A DNA stretch of 54,309 nucleotides from Angustibacter sp. Root456 (GCF_001426435.1 NZ_LMER01000013.1:1-54309), one strand, 5' to 3'. Shown: positions 36,325-44,568, counted from the first letter of the stretch. Notes: generated by a model not told the origin, from the letters alone. Numbers and translations: made by a program.

Positions 36325-36325
36325 A
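36299..36325. promoter_or_regulatory. CIRCE operator 2 (HrcA site)
   Basis: TTAGCACTC, 9 bases, GAGTGCAAA. The left arm is a perfect consensus and the right arm differs in one base (A for T). It is spaced 34 bp from CIRCE 1, about three helical turns, so the two repressor dimers would bind on nearly the same face. Tandem CIRCE is known for actinobacterial groEL2. Confidence 0.9.
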
Positions 36326-36364
36326 TGGTTGGGCACAGGGTGCGCTGACGTGCATGATCACGGC

Positions 36365-36802
36365 ATGGGTGCGGGGCTTCGCGGACGCGACCGGGTGCGC
36401 CAGGTGGTCAACGTGCTCACCCTGGCGACCCCCTTGGGGCTGCTCCTCGCGCGGCTGGGCCACGCGCGGCTGCACCCCGGACCACACGGCACGATCGTGG
36501 CCGCGGGGTATCGCTCGCGCTTCCCGGCGCCGCGCGCCCCGGCCCTGACGATCGGCGACGTGATCCTGCTGCGCCTGGACGACGCCGCGCTGGCGACCCG
36601 GCCCCAGCTGCTCGCTCACGAGGCGCGGCACAGCGTGCAGTGGGCCTGGCTGCTGGGCGTCGCCGGCTTCCCGCTGGCCTACGGGCTGGCCACGCTCTGG
36701 TCGCTGGCCACGGTGCGTGACACCGCCCTGGGGAACGTGTTCGAGCGGCGGGCCGGTCTCGTGGCCGGCGGCTACCTCGCACCCGAGCCCGACGGGCGCT
36801 AG
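36365..36802 (+). CDS. Small membrane-associated protein with HEARH motif (DUF4157-like)
   Basis: 145 residues from ATG 36365. A hydrophobic stretch (about 15-30) precedes a short beta region (HGTIVAAGYRSRFPAPRAPALTIGDVILLRLDD). LLAHEARHSVQWAW has His85-Glu86-x-x-His89 and Gln92, the zinc-protease pattern with trailing Q seen in DUF4157, followed by a second hydrophobic helix (about 94-115). A third metal ligand is not obvious. It is divergent from groEL, with its start 40 bp from CIRCE 2, and convergent with the LytR_C gene, sharing a CTAG for both stops. Function unknown. Confidence 0.75.
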   Translation: MGAGLRGRDRVRQVVNVLTLATPLGLLLARLGHARLHPGPHGTIVAAGYRSRFPAPRAPALTIGDVILLRLDDAALATRPQLLAHEARHSVQWAWLLGVAGFPLAYGLATLWSLATVRDTALGNVFERRAGLVAGGYLAPEPDGR

Positions 36803-37329
36803 GGCCGGAAGTCGCCGTCCAGCACCACCGTCACCCGGTTCGACCCGAAGTCGGCCGACTCGGTGACCGTGCCGAGTCCCAGATCGGCCGCCACGGCCTG
36901 GGCCGTGGCGCGCAGGGACGCGCTGCCGTAGAAGACCGTGGTGCCGCTCACGCCCCCGCGGTAGTTGCCGGTGCTGCGGATGGCCCAGCCGGCCGTCTTC
37001 AGCCGGGCTGCCCCCTTGCTCGCCAGGCCGCTGGTCGACGTGGAGTTCAGGACGGTGACGGGCAGGGTGCGGTCGGCAGTGGGCGCCGGGGTGGTCGGGG
37101 CGGGCGCCGCCGTCTTCGTGGTCGACCCCTTGGCGGTCTTGGCGGTCGACGGCGAGGAGCCGGCCTTGACGGTGCTGGACGCCGGCGCGTCCGAGCCGGT
37201 GAACCAGCCGCTCGCGAACCCCACGATGAGCAGGATCGCCACGGCGGCGACGAGCCACGGGATGGCCGACGTCGGGCCCTGGCTCGCCGGGCGGTGCGCG
37301 CCGCGGCGCTCGGGGAAGCCGGTGCTCAT
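36799..37329 (-). CDS. LytR C-terminal (LytR_C) domain membrane protein
   Basis: 176 residues from ATG 37329. A cytoplasmic N-terminus of about 23 residues precedes one membrane helix (SAIPWLVAAVAILLIVGFASGWF), a Ser/Thr/Pro/Lys linker, then a LytR_C domain from about residue 88 (LPVTVLNSTSTSGLASKGAARLKTAGW, VFYGSASLRATAQAVAADLG, TVVLDGDF). LytR_C domains occur at the end of LCP cell-wall ligases; here the catalytic domain is absent, a common stand-alone actinobacterial form. It lies 37 bp downstream of the DUF3263 gene. Confidence 0.9.
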   Translation of the reverse strand: MSTGFPERRGAHRPASQGPTSAIPWLVAAVAILLIVGFASGWFTGSDAPASSTVKAGSSPSTAKTAKGSTTKTAAPAPTTPAPTADRTLPVTVLNSTSTSGLASKGAARLKTAGWAIRSTGNYRGGVSGTTVFYGSASLRATAQAVAADLGLGTVTESADFGSNRVTVVLDGDFRP

Positions 37330-37366
37330 GCCGCGCACCCCCGGCAGCCGGCGCAGCCGGGCAGGG

Positions 37367-37660
37367 TCAGACCTGCAGGCCGAGTCGGCGCGCCGAACGC
37401 GCCCGCTGGCGCGAGGCGCGCATGCGACGCAGGCGCTTGACCAGCATCGGGTCGAACTCCAGGGCGTCCTGCCGGTCGATGAGGGCGTTGAGCACCTGGT
37501 AGTAGCGGGTGGCGGACATGTCGAACAGCTCGCGGATCGCCTGCTCCTTCGCGCCCGCGTACTTCCACCACTGCCGCTCGAAGGACAGGACCTCGCGGTC
37601 GCGCTCGGACAGCCCGCTGGCCACCGTGTCGGCGGTGCGGTCGGTCGTTGCGGCGTCCAT
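37367..37660 (-). CDS. DUF3263 protein
   Basis: 97 residues from ATG 37660, preceded by AGGAGGGTC. The central part SERDREVLSFERQWWKYAGAKEQAIRELFDMSATRYYQVLNALIDRQDALEFDP is the DUF3263 signature, a short helical, probably DNA- or RNA-binding protein (helix-turn-helix-like RELFDMSATRYYQVLN) found only in Actinomycetota. It is followed by a basic tail (LVKRLRRMRASRQRARSARR). It is paired with LytR_C, a frequent actinobacterial neighbourhood. Function unknown. Confidence 0.93.
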   Translation of the reverse strand: MDAATTDRTADTVASGLSERDREVLSFERQWWKYAGAKEQAIRELFDMSATRYYQVLNALIDRQDALEFDPMLVKRLRRMRASRQRARSARRLGLQV

Positions 37661-37744
37661 GCTGACCCTCCTGCTCGGCGTGCGTTCCACGGTAGAGCGT
37701 AAACCACAGCGTTGTCATTCGCCGCACCCTCAGTCGATCGCGTG

Positions 37745-39097
37745 TCATGCCATCGTGTCGAGGATGGTCGAGATGTCACCCTCGGTGGTGTTGGGGTTGA
37801 CGATGGCGAAGCGCGTGACGGTCTCCCCTTCGTGCGAGGTGGGGACGACGAACGCGAGGTTGGCGATGAGCAGGCGGTCGGACCACAGCTGGTACTGCTG
37901 CGGCGTCCAGCCCACGCGCCGGAACACCACGACGGAGGTGTCGGGCTCGCGCAGCAGCTCCAGGTAGTCGCGCCGCTCGATCTCGGCGGCGGCGAACCGC
38001 GTGACCTCGAGGGTGCGCTCGATGGCCTCGGTGTAGGCGTCGGTGCCGTGCGTGGCGAGGCTGAACCAGAACGGCAGCCCGCGGGCCCGGCGGGTGAGCC
38101 CCACCGAGTAGTCCGAGGGGTTGAACTCGGCCGCGTCGGTGAGCACGTCGAGGTAGCCGGCCTTCTGGGTGTGCGCGGCGCGGCCCTGCTGAGGGTCGCG
38201 GTAGATGAGCGCGCAGCAGTCGAAGGGCGCGAACAGCCACTTGTGCGGGTCGACGATGAACGAGTCACAGCGCTCGATGCCGGCGTAGCGGTGGCGGATG
38301 CTCGGTGCGGCCAGCCCGGCGCCGCCGTACGCACCGTCGACGTGGAACCACGCGCCCAGCTCGGCGCAGACGTCCGCGACGGAGTCGAGGGCGTCGACGA
38401 TGCCGAAGTTCGTGGTGCCGGCCGTGGCCACGACGGCGAACAGCCCGTCGGCGCCGACGGTCTCCAGCGTGCGGCGCAGGTTCTCACCGGTGAGCCGCCC
38501 GTGCTCGTCGACCGGCACGCCGACGAAGTCGACGTCCATGACGTCGCACGCGCTCTTGATCGACGAGTGCGCCTGCGTGGTGCCGGCCACCTTCCAGCGG
38601 GCGGGCGGGTCGCCCGCACGGCTCACCTTGGCCGCGTGCCGCGCCGCGACGAGCGCCGAGAGGTTGCCGATGGTGCCGCCCGGCACGAAGACTCCCCCCG
38701 CCCCCTCGGGCAGCCCCACGAGGTCGCTGATCCACCGCAGGGCGGCGTTCTCGGCGTGCACGGCACCGGCACCCTCGAGCCACGAGCCGCCGTAGATGGA
38801 CGACGCGCCCACCACGAGGTCGAACAGCGTGCTGGCCTCGGTGGGCGCGCACGGGATGAACGACAGGTAGCGCGGGTGGTCGGTGGAGATGCAGGCGGGG
38901 GCGAGCACCTCGGTGAACAGCTCGAGGGCCGTCTGGCCCCCGAGGCCACCGGCGGTGATGGTGCGGCCCGCGGCCTCGTCGAGCTCGGCGGCCGAGCGGG
39001 GCCCGTCGAGCGGCACCGGGTGCATCCGCGAGCGCTTGAGCGTGTAGTCGAGGACGGCCTGGCTCAGGGCCTCGACGTCGGAGTCGAATCGGTGCAC
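37745..39097 (-). CDS. PLP-dependent group II decarboxylase family protein
   Basis: 450 residues of fold type I. SWLEGAGAVHAENAALRWISDLVG, VPGGTIGNLSALVAAR, the ring-stacking His177 in QAHSSIKSA, Asp254 in FHVDGAYGG, and the Schiff-base Lys286 in VDPHKWLFAPFD match aromatic-L-amino-acid or glutamate/diaminobutyrate decarboxylases. Substrate cannot be settled: the sequence could decarboxylate an aromatic or diamino acid, and related actinobacterial proteins are labelled variously. Upstream lies the 10-bp tandem repeat, so its promoter must be in or before that array. It ends 84 bp before the DUF3263 start. Confidence 0.88.
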   Translation of the reverse strand: MHRFDSDVEALSQAVLDYTLKRSRMHPVPLDGPRSAAELDEAAGRTITAGGLGGQTALELFTEVLAPACISTDHPRYLSFIPCAPTEASTLFDLVVGASSIYGGSWLEGAGAVHAENAALRWISDLVGLPEGAGGVFVPGGTIGNLSALVAARHAAKVSRAGDPPARWKVAGTTQAHSSIKSACDVMDVDFVGVPVDEHGRLTGENLRRTLETVGADGLFAVVATAGTTNFGIVDALDSVADVCAELGAWFHVDGAYGGAGLAAPSIRHRYAGIERCDSFIVDPHKWLFAPFDCCALIYRDPQQGRAAHTQKAGYLDVLTDAAEFNPSDYSVGLTRRARGLPFWFSLATHGTDAYTEAIERTLEVTRFAAAEIERRDYLELLREPDTSVVVFRRVGWTPQQYQLWSDRLLIANLAFVVPTSHEGETVTRFAIVNPNTTEGDISTILDTMA

Positions 39098-39154
39098 GTG
39101 CGTGAGTGTAAGCAGCGCGCGGGCGGCTGCGAGATTCCGCTGCCGCCCGCGCGA

Positions 39155-39226
39155 AGGTCAGCCCAGGTCAGCCCAGGTCAGCCCAGGTCAGCCCAGGTCA
39201 GCCCAGGTCAGCCCAGGTCAGCCCGA
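39155..39226. repeat. 10-bp tandem repeat GCCCAGGTCA between Rpf and PLP-decarboxylase genes
   Basis: Six perfect units occupy 39161-39220, with a partial unit before (AGGTCA, 39155-39160) and a diverged one (GCCCGAATCA) after, which contains the Rpf stop codon. On the minus strand each unit is TGACCTGGGC. Because the period is 10, TGA falls in all three frames every 30 bp. The array lies 64 bp upstream of the decarboxylase start and just after the Rpf gene. Slippage-prone; a phased binding site or read-through block is possible. Confidence 0.9.
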
Positions 39227-39227
39227 A

Positions 39228-39929
39228 TCAGCGGGGCAGCGCCAGGTGCTGGCCCACGAAGATGCGGTCGGGGTTGGAGCCCACGAGGCGCTTGTTCTTC
39301 AGGTACAGCGCGCGCCAGCCGCCGCGCACGTGCTGCTGAGCGGCGATCTTGCTCAGCGTGTCGCCCGAGCGCACGAGGTACTGGCCGCGCACCGCTCGGG
39401 TCGTCGCGACCTTCTTGGCGGCGCGGTGGGTGCGCGTGCGGTGCGTGACCTTGGCGGCGGCCTTCTTCTTCACCGTCTTCTTCACCGTGTGCTTGATCGC
39501 GGTGCGGCTGGTCGAGCGGCTCACGCGCGGCGCGCCGGCGGCGTCGGCGCGGCTCAGGCCGAGCTTGCGCGAGCACGACGGCCACGCACCCCAGCCCTGG
39601 GCGTCGAGCACGCGCTCGGCGATGACGATCTGCTCCGCGCGCGACGCGTGGTTGGCGGTGGAGGCGTAGGCGCCGCCACCGAACGCGCGCCAGGTGCTGG
39701 AGGAGAACTGCAGGCCGCCGTAGTAGCCGTTGCCGGTGTTGATGGCCCAGTTCCCGCTGCTCTCGCACTGGGCGAGGCGGTCCCACGTGGAGCCGCTGGC
39801 CGCGTGGGCCGGGCTGGCGAGGGCGAGGGGTGCGGCGACGACGGCGCCGGCCGTGGTGACGCCGGCGACGAGACGCGCGGAGCGGTTCGCAGCCGCGGGG
39901 GCGCGGTGACGAGGGGAGTACGAAGACAT
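39228..39929 (-). CDS. Resuscitation-promoting factor (transglycosylase) with LysM domain
   Basis: 233 residues. The signal peptide ends near residue 43 (SPAHA-ASG). The Rpf domain (about 46-122) has the catalytic Glu56 in QCESSGNWAINTGNGYYGGLQFS and WGAWPSC with its disulfide partner Cys118. A Lys/Arg/Thr-rich basic linker follows, then a LysM domain (about 183-232, YLVRSGDTLSKIAAQQ to FVGQHLALP) for peptidoglycan binding. Secreted muralytic enzymes of this type promote growth resumption from dormancy. Expression is very likely controlled by the c-di-AMP riboswitch in its 5' leader, as for many actinobacterial rpf genes. Confidence 0.95.
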   Translation of the reverse strand: MSSYSPRHRAPAAANRSARLVAGVTTAGAVVAAPLALASPAHAASGSTWDRLAQCESSGNWAINTGNGYYGGLQFSSSTWRAFGGGAYASTANHASRAEQIVIAERVLDAQGWGAWPSCSRKLGLSRADAAGAPRVSRSTSRTAIKHTVKKTVKKKAAAKVTHRTRTHRAAKKVATTRAVRGQYLVRSGDTLSKIAAQQHVRGGWRALYLKNKRLVGSNPDRIFVGQHLALPR

Positions 39930-40251
39930 GGGTGACCTCTCACGGTGAGCGCCTTCGAGGTGAGCTGTCGGGTTCGGGTTCGTGAGTACCCGGCCAGTCG
40001 CGCTGGCTTCACCCCAAGACCACCGAAGCGGTCACGTACGTTGGGTCCCCCGCCTCCACCCACGGCGTGTATCTAGGAGCCGCGACCCGCTGGGTGGAGC
40101 TCGGCGCTGCGGGCGCGGTACGTCAGGACGACTCCACGACGGTACGTGAGGCCTCCGAAGATCACAACATGGTTACGTCACTTGGAGCATTGGCATGATC
40201 GCTAAGAGTGATCATCTTCTGCCGGTGGATCCCCCTCGATACAGTGCGCCG
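39930..40251. other. Divergent control region between rpf and ung
   Basis: The 322-bp gap holds the riboswitch (minus strand) plus the promoters of both genes. The rpf promoter should lie near 40110-40200, where the DNA becomes more AT-rich (CATGGTTACGTCACTTGG). For ung, GATACAGT at 40237-40244 resembles a -10 element 8 bp before GTG 40252, which would give a leaderless or very short leader transcript. Confidence 0.5.
39945..40110 (-). promoter_or_regulatory. c-di-AMP (ydaO/yuaA-type) riboswitch in the rpf leader
   Basis: On the minus strand the leader has, in order, CGCCGAGCTCC, a GC-rich stem, GGGGGACCCAACGTACG, CTTGGGGTGAAGCC, GGGTACTCACGAACCCGA, then CCGACAGCTCACCTCG and AAGGCGC. These are the conserved core elements of ydaO riboswitches before actinobacterial cell-wall hydrolase genes. 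The 3' end is about 15 bases before the ATG, so it may control translation. Family by recognition of core motifs; exact ends are approximate. c-di-AMP binding normally turns expression off. Confidence 0.8.
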
Positions 40252-40929
40252 GTGCCGAGCCGACCCCTCAGCGACCTGGTGGAGCCCGGCTGGGCCCGCG
40301 CGCTCGAGGCGGTGGAGCCGCAGATCCGCGCGATGGGCGACTTCCTGCGGGCGGAGGCGGCCGCGGGGCACGGCTACCTGCCCGCCGGCGAGCACGTGCT
40401 GCGCGCCTTCCGCCAGCCCTTCGACGCCGTACGCGTGCTCGTCGTCGGCCAGGACCCCTATCCCACGCCCGGCCACCCGGTGGGCCTGTCGTTCTCGGTG
40501 GCACCCGGAGTGCGCCCGCTCCCGCGCAGCCTGCAGAACGTCTTCCGCGAGCTCGTCGAGGACGTCGGCTGCCCGCCGCCCGCCGACGGCGACCTGTCGC
40601 CGTGGTGCGATCAGGGCGTGCTGCTGCTCAACCGGGTGCTCACCGTCCGCCCCGGCGCGTCCGCGAGCCACCGGGGCAAGGGCTGGGAGGCGGTGACCGA
40701 GCAGGCGATCCGGGCGCTCGTGGCGCGTGGCGGCCCGCTCGTCGCCGTGCTGTGGGGACGCGACGCCCAGACCCTGCGGCCCCTGCTCGGCGACGTGCCG
40801 CGGGTCGAGAGCGCGCACCCGAGCCCGCTGTCGGCGTCGAGCGGCTTCTTCGGCTCGCGGCCGTTCAGCCGGGCCAACGCGCTGCTGGTGCAGCAGGGCG
40901 GTGCCCCCGTCGACTGGTCGCTGGGCTGA
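40252..40929 (+). CDS. ung: Uracil-DNA glycosylase, family 1
   Basis: 225 residues from GTG 40252. Active-site motifs are complete: [10 protein letters not shown] with catalytic Asp68, [33 protein letters not shown], and [21 protein letters not shown] with His189. It removes uracil from DNA by base excision repair in the cytosol. Length is the family norm. Four bases lie between its stop and the phosphotransferase start. Confidence 0.97.
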   Translation: MPSRPLSDLVEPGWARALEAVEPQIRAMGDFLRAEAAAGHGYLPAGEHVLRAFRQPFDAVRVLVVGQDPYPTPGHPVGLSFSVAPGVRPLPRSLQNVFRELVEDVGCPPPADGDLSPWCDQGVLLLNRVLTVRPGASASHRGKGWEAVTEQAIRALVARGGPLVAVLWGRDAQTLRPLLGDVPRVESAHPSPLSASSGFFGSRPFSRANALLVQQGGAPVDWSLG

Positions 40930-40932
40930 GCC

Positions 40933-42201
40933 GTGGCCGCCCGCGAGGTGCACCTGCTGCTGGTCGATGCCAGCGCCCGGCCGCTCGGGCTGCTCGGGCC
41001 GGTGGAGGCGCCCACGCCCTGGTGGCCCGACGTCGAGCCGGTGGTGCGGGCGGTGCGTGAGCGCTGGGACCTCGACGTCCAGGTGCTGCGGGTGCTGAGC
41101 GGCAGCTCACGTCCGCAAGCCGACGGCGACGCGGCAGAGGGCGGGGTGGTCACGTACCTGGCGCAGTGCCCGGGCGGCGCCGAGGGAGCCCCGCTGCGGG
41201 CCGCCGAACCGGGCCTCGTCGAGGCGGCGCTGGCCGGCGAACCGCTGAGAGCACCGTGGGCCCAGGTGGGCGGACCCGGCCGCATCGCCCGCTGGGCCGA
41301 TGGGGTGCTCGCCGCCCGCGGTACGCCGCGCACCGGGCCGGTGGAGCAGGTCAAGACGTGGAACCTGTCGTCGATCCTGCGACTGCCCACGGACACCGGG
41401 CCGGTGTGGTGCAAGAGCGTGCCGCCGTTCTTCGCCCACGAAGCGGCGGTGATCGACCGCGTGGGACGCCGGCACGCCCGTCTCGTCCCGCAGGTGCTGG
41501 GCCGCGACGCGGCCACCGGCTCCATGCTGCTGGCCGACCTGCCAGGCACCGACCAGTGGCAGGCCCCGCTCGGGCGGCTGCTGCAGATGGTCGAGACCGT
41601 GGTCGACCTGCAGCACGACGCGGTGCAGTGGGTCGAGGAGCTGCGGCGCCTCGGGCTCCCCGACTGGCGAGGCCCCGCGCTCGCCTCGGCGCTGGCGGTG
41701 CTGTGCGGGCGCGCCGACGTCCGCGCGCAGCTCACCGCTCCCGAGCGGGCGGCGCTGGACGCGCTCGTCGCCGACCTGCCGCGCCGCGCGCACGAGCTCG
41801 CCGCCTGCGGCCTGCCGGACACCCTCGTCCACGGCGACCTGCACCCGGGCAACTGGAGGCACGGGCCATGTGGGCTCGTACTGCTCGACTGGGGTGACAG
41901 CGGCGTGGGCCACCCGATGCTCGATGGCCCGGCGTTCCTCGAGCGCGTGCCGCCAGCGAGCCGGGCCGACGTCCTGGCGGCGTGGACCGCGCGCTGGCGT
42001 CACCACGCGCCGCAAGCCGATGTGGCCCGCGCGATGGCCCTGGTGGAGCCGCTGGCCGCGTTGCGCCAGGCCCTGATCTACCAGGGTTTCCTCGACCGCA
42101 TCGAGCCCGACGAGCGGGTCTACCACCGCGCAGACGTGCCGCGCTGGCTCCGCGCCGCGATCGCCATCGATCCAATATTTGGATGCGAGCAAACGTTGTA
42201 G
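40933..42201 (+). CDS. Aminoglycoside-phosphotransferase-like (APH) kinase family protein
   Basis: 422 residues from GTG 40933. The N-terminal 100 residues (VHLLLVDASARPLGLLGPVEAP) are an unplaced small domain; the kinase-like part starts about residue 110. LVHGDLHPGNWRHGPCGLVLLDWGDSGVGHPMLD has the catalytic Asp and the metal-binding Asn/Asp of the APH/choline-kinase fold. A Lys in KSVPPFFAHEAAVI could be the ATP-binding residue with the following Glu. The substrate is not aminoglycoside by any evidence here; many actinobacterial homologues are uncharacterised. Its 3' end carries a palindrome near the MarR start. Confidence 0.8.
   Translation: MAAREVHLLLVDASARPLGLLGPVEAPTPWWPDVEPVVRAVRERWDLDVQVLRVLSGSSRPQADGDAAEGGVVTYLAQCPGGAEGAPLRAAEPGLVEAALAGEPLRAPWAQVGGPGRIARWADGVLAARGTPRTGPVEQVKTWNLSSILRLPTDTGPVWCKSVPPFFAHEAAVIDRVGRRHARLVPQVLGRDAATGSMLLADLPGTDQWQAPLGRLLQMVETVVDLQHDAVQWVEELRRLGLPDWRGPALASALAVLCGRADVRAQLTAPERAALDALVADLPRRAHELAACGLPDTLVHGDLHPGNWRHGPCGLVLLDWGDSGVGHPMLDGPAFLERVPPASRADVLAAWTARWRHHAPQADVARAMALVEPLAALRQALIYQGFLDRIEPDERVYHRADVPRWLRAAIAIDPIFGCEQTL
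42170..42184. promoter_or_regulatory. Palindrome near the marR start, operator candidate
   Basis: ATCCAATATTTGGAT has perfect 6-bp arms around TAT and is AT-rich in a GC-rich setting. It sits inside the last codons of the phosphotransferase gene, about 40-60 bp before the MarR start codons, a typical site for MarR autoregulation. A weaker GCGAGC/GCTCGC pair follows (42185-42190, 42207-42212). Confidence 0.5.
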
Positions 42202-42222
42202 TCACGGCTCGCGGCAGGTACA

Positions 42223-42741
42223 GTGATGATCATGAGCGCCCACCTCGCTGAGAACACCGCGAGCCCCTCCACCACCGACGCCGACCTCGACGCCCGGGCC
42301 GTGCAGGCCACCCTGGCCGCCTCCCGCGCCCTCATGGGCGTGATGGCGCGGTCGATGGCGAGCGTGCTCGACCAGATCACCCTGCCGCAGTTCCGCGTGC
42401 TGGTGCTGCTGTCGACGTCGGGCGCCCTGCGCACCGGCGCCCTGGCTGAGCGCAGCGGCGTCCACGCCTCGACCCTCACCCGCACAGCCGACCGCCTGGT
42501 GCGCGGGGGCTGGGTGCGCCGCCTGGAGAACCCGCTCAGCCGCCGCGAGGTGCTCATCGAGCTCACCGACGCCGGCGCCGCCCTGGTGCGCGAGGTGACC
42601 GAGCGGCGGGCGGCCGAGGCGGCCGAGATCCTCTCGCGCCTGTCGCCCGAGGGCCGAGAGCAGGTGCTCGCGGGCTTCGAGGCGTTCGCCACCGCGGCCG
42701 CTGAGCCGACGCCGCAGGACCTGCTGGTGCTCGGCGCCTGA
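42223..42741 (+). CDS. MarR-family transcriptional regulator
   Basis: 172 residues in the longest form; starts at GTG 42223, ATG 42226 and ATG 42232 are all possible, and TACAGT at 42218-42223 looks like a -10 element, which favours ATG 42232 as a leaderless start. The winged helix reads LPQFRVLVLLSTSGALRTGALAERSGVHASTLTRTADRLVRGGWVRRLENPLSRREVLIELTDAG, the MarR pattern with conserved SRRE wing. The ends are helical and dimerising. Its operator is probably the palindrome 40 bp upstream. It converges with the APC permease (11 bp apart). Confidence 0.93.
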   Translation: MMIMSAHLAENTASPSTTDADLDARAVQATLAASRALMGVMARSMASVLDQITLPQFRVLVLLSTSGALRTGALAERSGVHASTLTRTADRLVRGGWVRRLENPLSRREVLIELTDAGAALVREVTERRAAEAAEILSRLSPEGREQVLAGFEAFATAAAEPTPQDLLVLGA

Positions 42742-42752
42742 CCTGGCGCCGC

Positions 42753-44417
42753 TCAGACCTTCGCGCCCAGCTCCTCAGCTTCCGCCGACGCCTCGGCGCG
42801 GGACTGCTCGACGTGCTCCGCGACGGCGTCGGGGTGCAGCCGCACCGCCAACGCGATGGCGTAGATGACCGCCGTGAGGACGCCGATCACGAGGAACGAC
42901 CAGCCGAAACCGATGACGTCCCGGCCGCCACCGTAGGGGCCGAGGTAGCTGATGACGGCGAGGCCGGCCATCCACGGCACCATCCAGCTCGCGCCCGAGC
43001 GCCACTCCATCTTCGCCTTGAGGTGGCCGGTGACGTGGAAGACACCCATGAGCACCAGGCCGATGAGCACGGCGACGAACAGCTTCCAGTTCACCCGCCA
43101 GCCGGCCCAGAACACGATCAGGTTCGAGGAGTAGAAGGCCAGCAGCGGGATGACGTCGCCGCCGATGAGGCGGAAGGTGCGCGGGTGGTCGGGCGCCTGG
43201 CGGCGCAGGGCCGCGAGCACCAGCGGGCCCGAGGCGAACGAGAGCACCGTGGCTGAGGTGATGAAACCGACCAGCTGCTGCCAGCTCGGGAACGGCAGGA
43301 AGATGATGAGCCCGACGACGAACGCCACGACGAGGCTGATCCACGGCACGCCACTGCGGTTGGTGCGAGCCAGCGACTCCGGGGCGTTCTGGTTGCGCGC
43401 CATGGCGTACGAGATGCGCGACGTCGTCGTCGTGTAGATCAGGCCGGTGTCGGCCGGCGACACGACCGCGTCGGCGTAGAGCAGCACCGCGAGCCAGGCC
43501 AGGCCGATCGCGCTCGCGATCGCGGCCAGCGGGCCGAAGTCGTTGGCGAACTGCAGCTTCGCCCAGCCACCGGACGACGACAGCGTGCCGGGGTCGACCG
43601 CCGCGATGAAGGCGAACTGCAGGGCCACGTAGATGATCGCCGTGATCACGACCGAGCCGATGACGGCGAGGGGCACGTTGCGCTTGGGGTTCTTGGTCTC
43701 ACCCGCGAGCTCGACGCCCTGCCGGAAACCGAGGTAGGAGAACACGATCCCGGACGTCGCGATCGCCGTGAACACGCCTTGCCAGCCCTCGGGCCGGAAG
43801 CCGTGCGAGGTGAAGTTCTCGCCGTGGAACGACGTCACGAGGAACGCGACGATGACCAGCGTGATGATCGCGAGCTTCCACCAGACGAGGATGTTGTTGA
43901 CCTTGGCGAACCACCGGACGCCCACGTAGTTGATGACGACGAACGCGGCCATCGCGATGACGGCGACGACGTAGCCGAGCGACGTCAGCGTGTGCACGAT
44001 CTCGCCGTGCACGGTGTGCTTCTCGGTGAACGGTGCGTACTTCGTCGCGTACTGCAGGGCACCCTCGACCTCGATCGGTGCGACGGTGGCGCAGGCCAGC
44101 CAGGTGATCCACCCGGCCTGGTAGCTGGCGAACGAGCCGAACGACAGGTGCGGGAAGCGCACCACCCCGCCGGAGAGCGGGAACATCGTGCCGAGCTCGG
44201 CGTAGACCAGGCCGATGAGCAGGATCATGAGACCGCCGAGAGCCCACGAGATCATCGCCGCCGGGCCGGCCTCCTGCGAGGCGTTGAGGGCGCCGAACAG
44301 CCATCCGGAGCCGATGATCGACCCCACGCTGGCGAACAGCAGGCCGACCAGGCCCACGTCCCGCCGCAGTCCCTGCCGCCCGTCCGCTTCTTGAACGTCG
44401 CTGCTGCTGGTGCTCAT
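42753..44417 (-). CDS. APC-family amino acid permease
   Basis: 554 residues from ATG 44417, which has AAGGAG upstream. About 12-13 hydrophobic helices. The substrate-binding loop of helix 1 (SVGSIIGSGWLFGALNASQEAGP) has the GSG signature, and TM6-like SGIVFSYLGFRQGVELAGETKNPKRNVPLAVIGS is the APC consensus. The acidic C-terminal tail is longer than usual. The imported substrate (amino acid or polyamine) is unclear. It is divergent from the GDSL hydrolase gene with 151 bp between. Confidence 0.9.
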   Translation of the reverse strand: MSTSSSDVQEADGRQGLRRDVGLVGLLFASVGSIIGSGWLFGALNASQEAGPAAMISWALGGLMILLIGLVYAELGTMFPLSGGVVRFPHLSFGSFASYQAGWITWLACATVAPIEVEGALQYATKYAPFTEKHTVHGEIVHTLTSLGYVVAVIAMAAFVVINYVGVRWFAKVNNILVWWKLAIITLVIVAFLVTSFHGENFTSHGFRPEGWQGVFTAIATSGIVFSYLGFRQGVELAGETKNPKRNVPLAVIGSVVITAIIYVALQFAFIAAVDPGTLSSSGGWAKLQFANDFGPLAAIASAIGLAWLAVLLYADAVVSPADTGLIYTTTTSRISYAMARNQNAPESLARTNRSGVPWISLVVAFVVGLIIFLPFPSWQQLVGFITSATVLSFASGPLVLAALRRQAPDHPRTFRLIGGDVIPLLAFYSSNLIVFWAGWRVNWKLFVAVLIGLVLMGVFHVTGHLKAKMEWRSGASWMVPWMAGLAVISYLGPYGGGRDVIGFGWSFLVIGVLTAVIYAIALAVRLHPDAVAEHVEQSRAEASAEAEELGAKV

Positions 44418-44568
44418 CTGCGCCTCAACTCCTTGGTGGTGCGCGCCAGTTGTCGTGGGGCATCGATCCAACGCCAGCAACGTAGACCCGGTGGGCCGTT
44501 CGCGCCTTTCGAGATCATCTGCGGGGGTGGGGGTGATCGGCGTGCGGCCGGGACGCGACCATGGGGAC

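Noticed and set aside
39155-39226. CRISPR-like array
   Set aside because: Units are 10 bp, directly adjacent with no spacers, and no cas genes are near.
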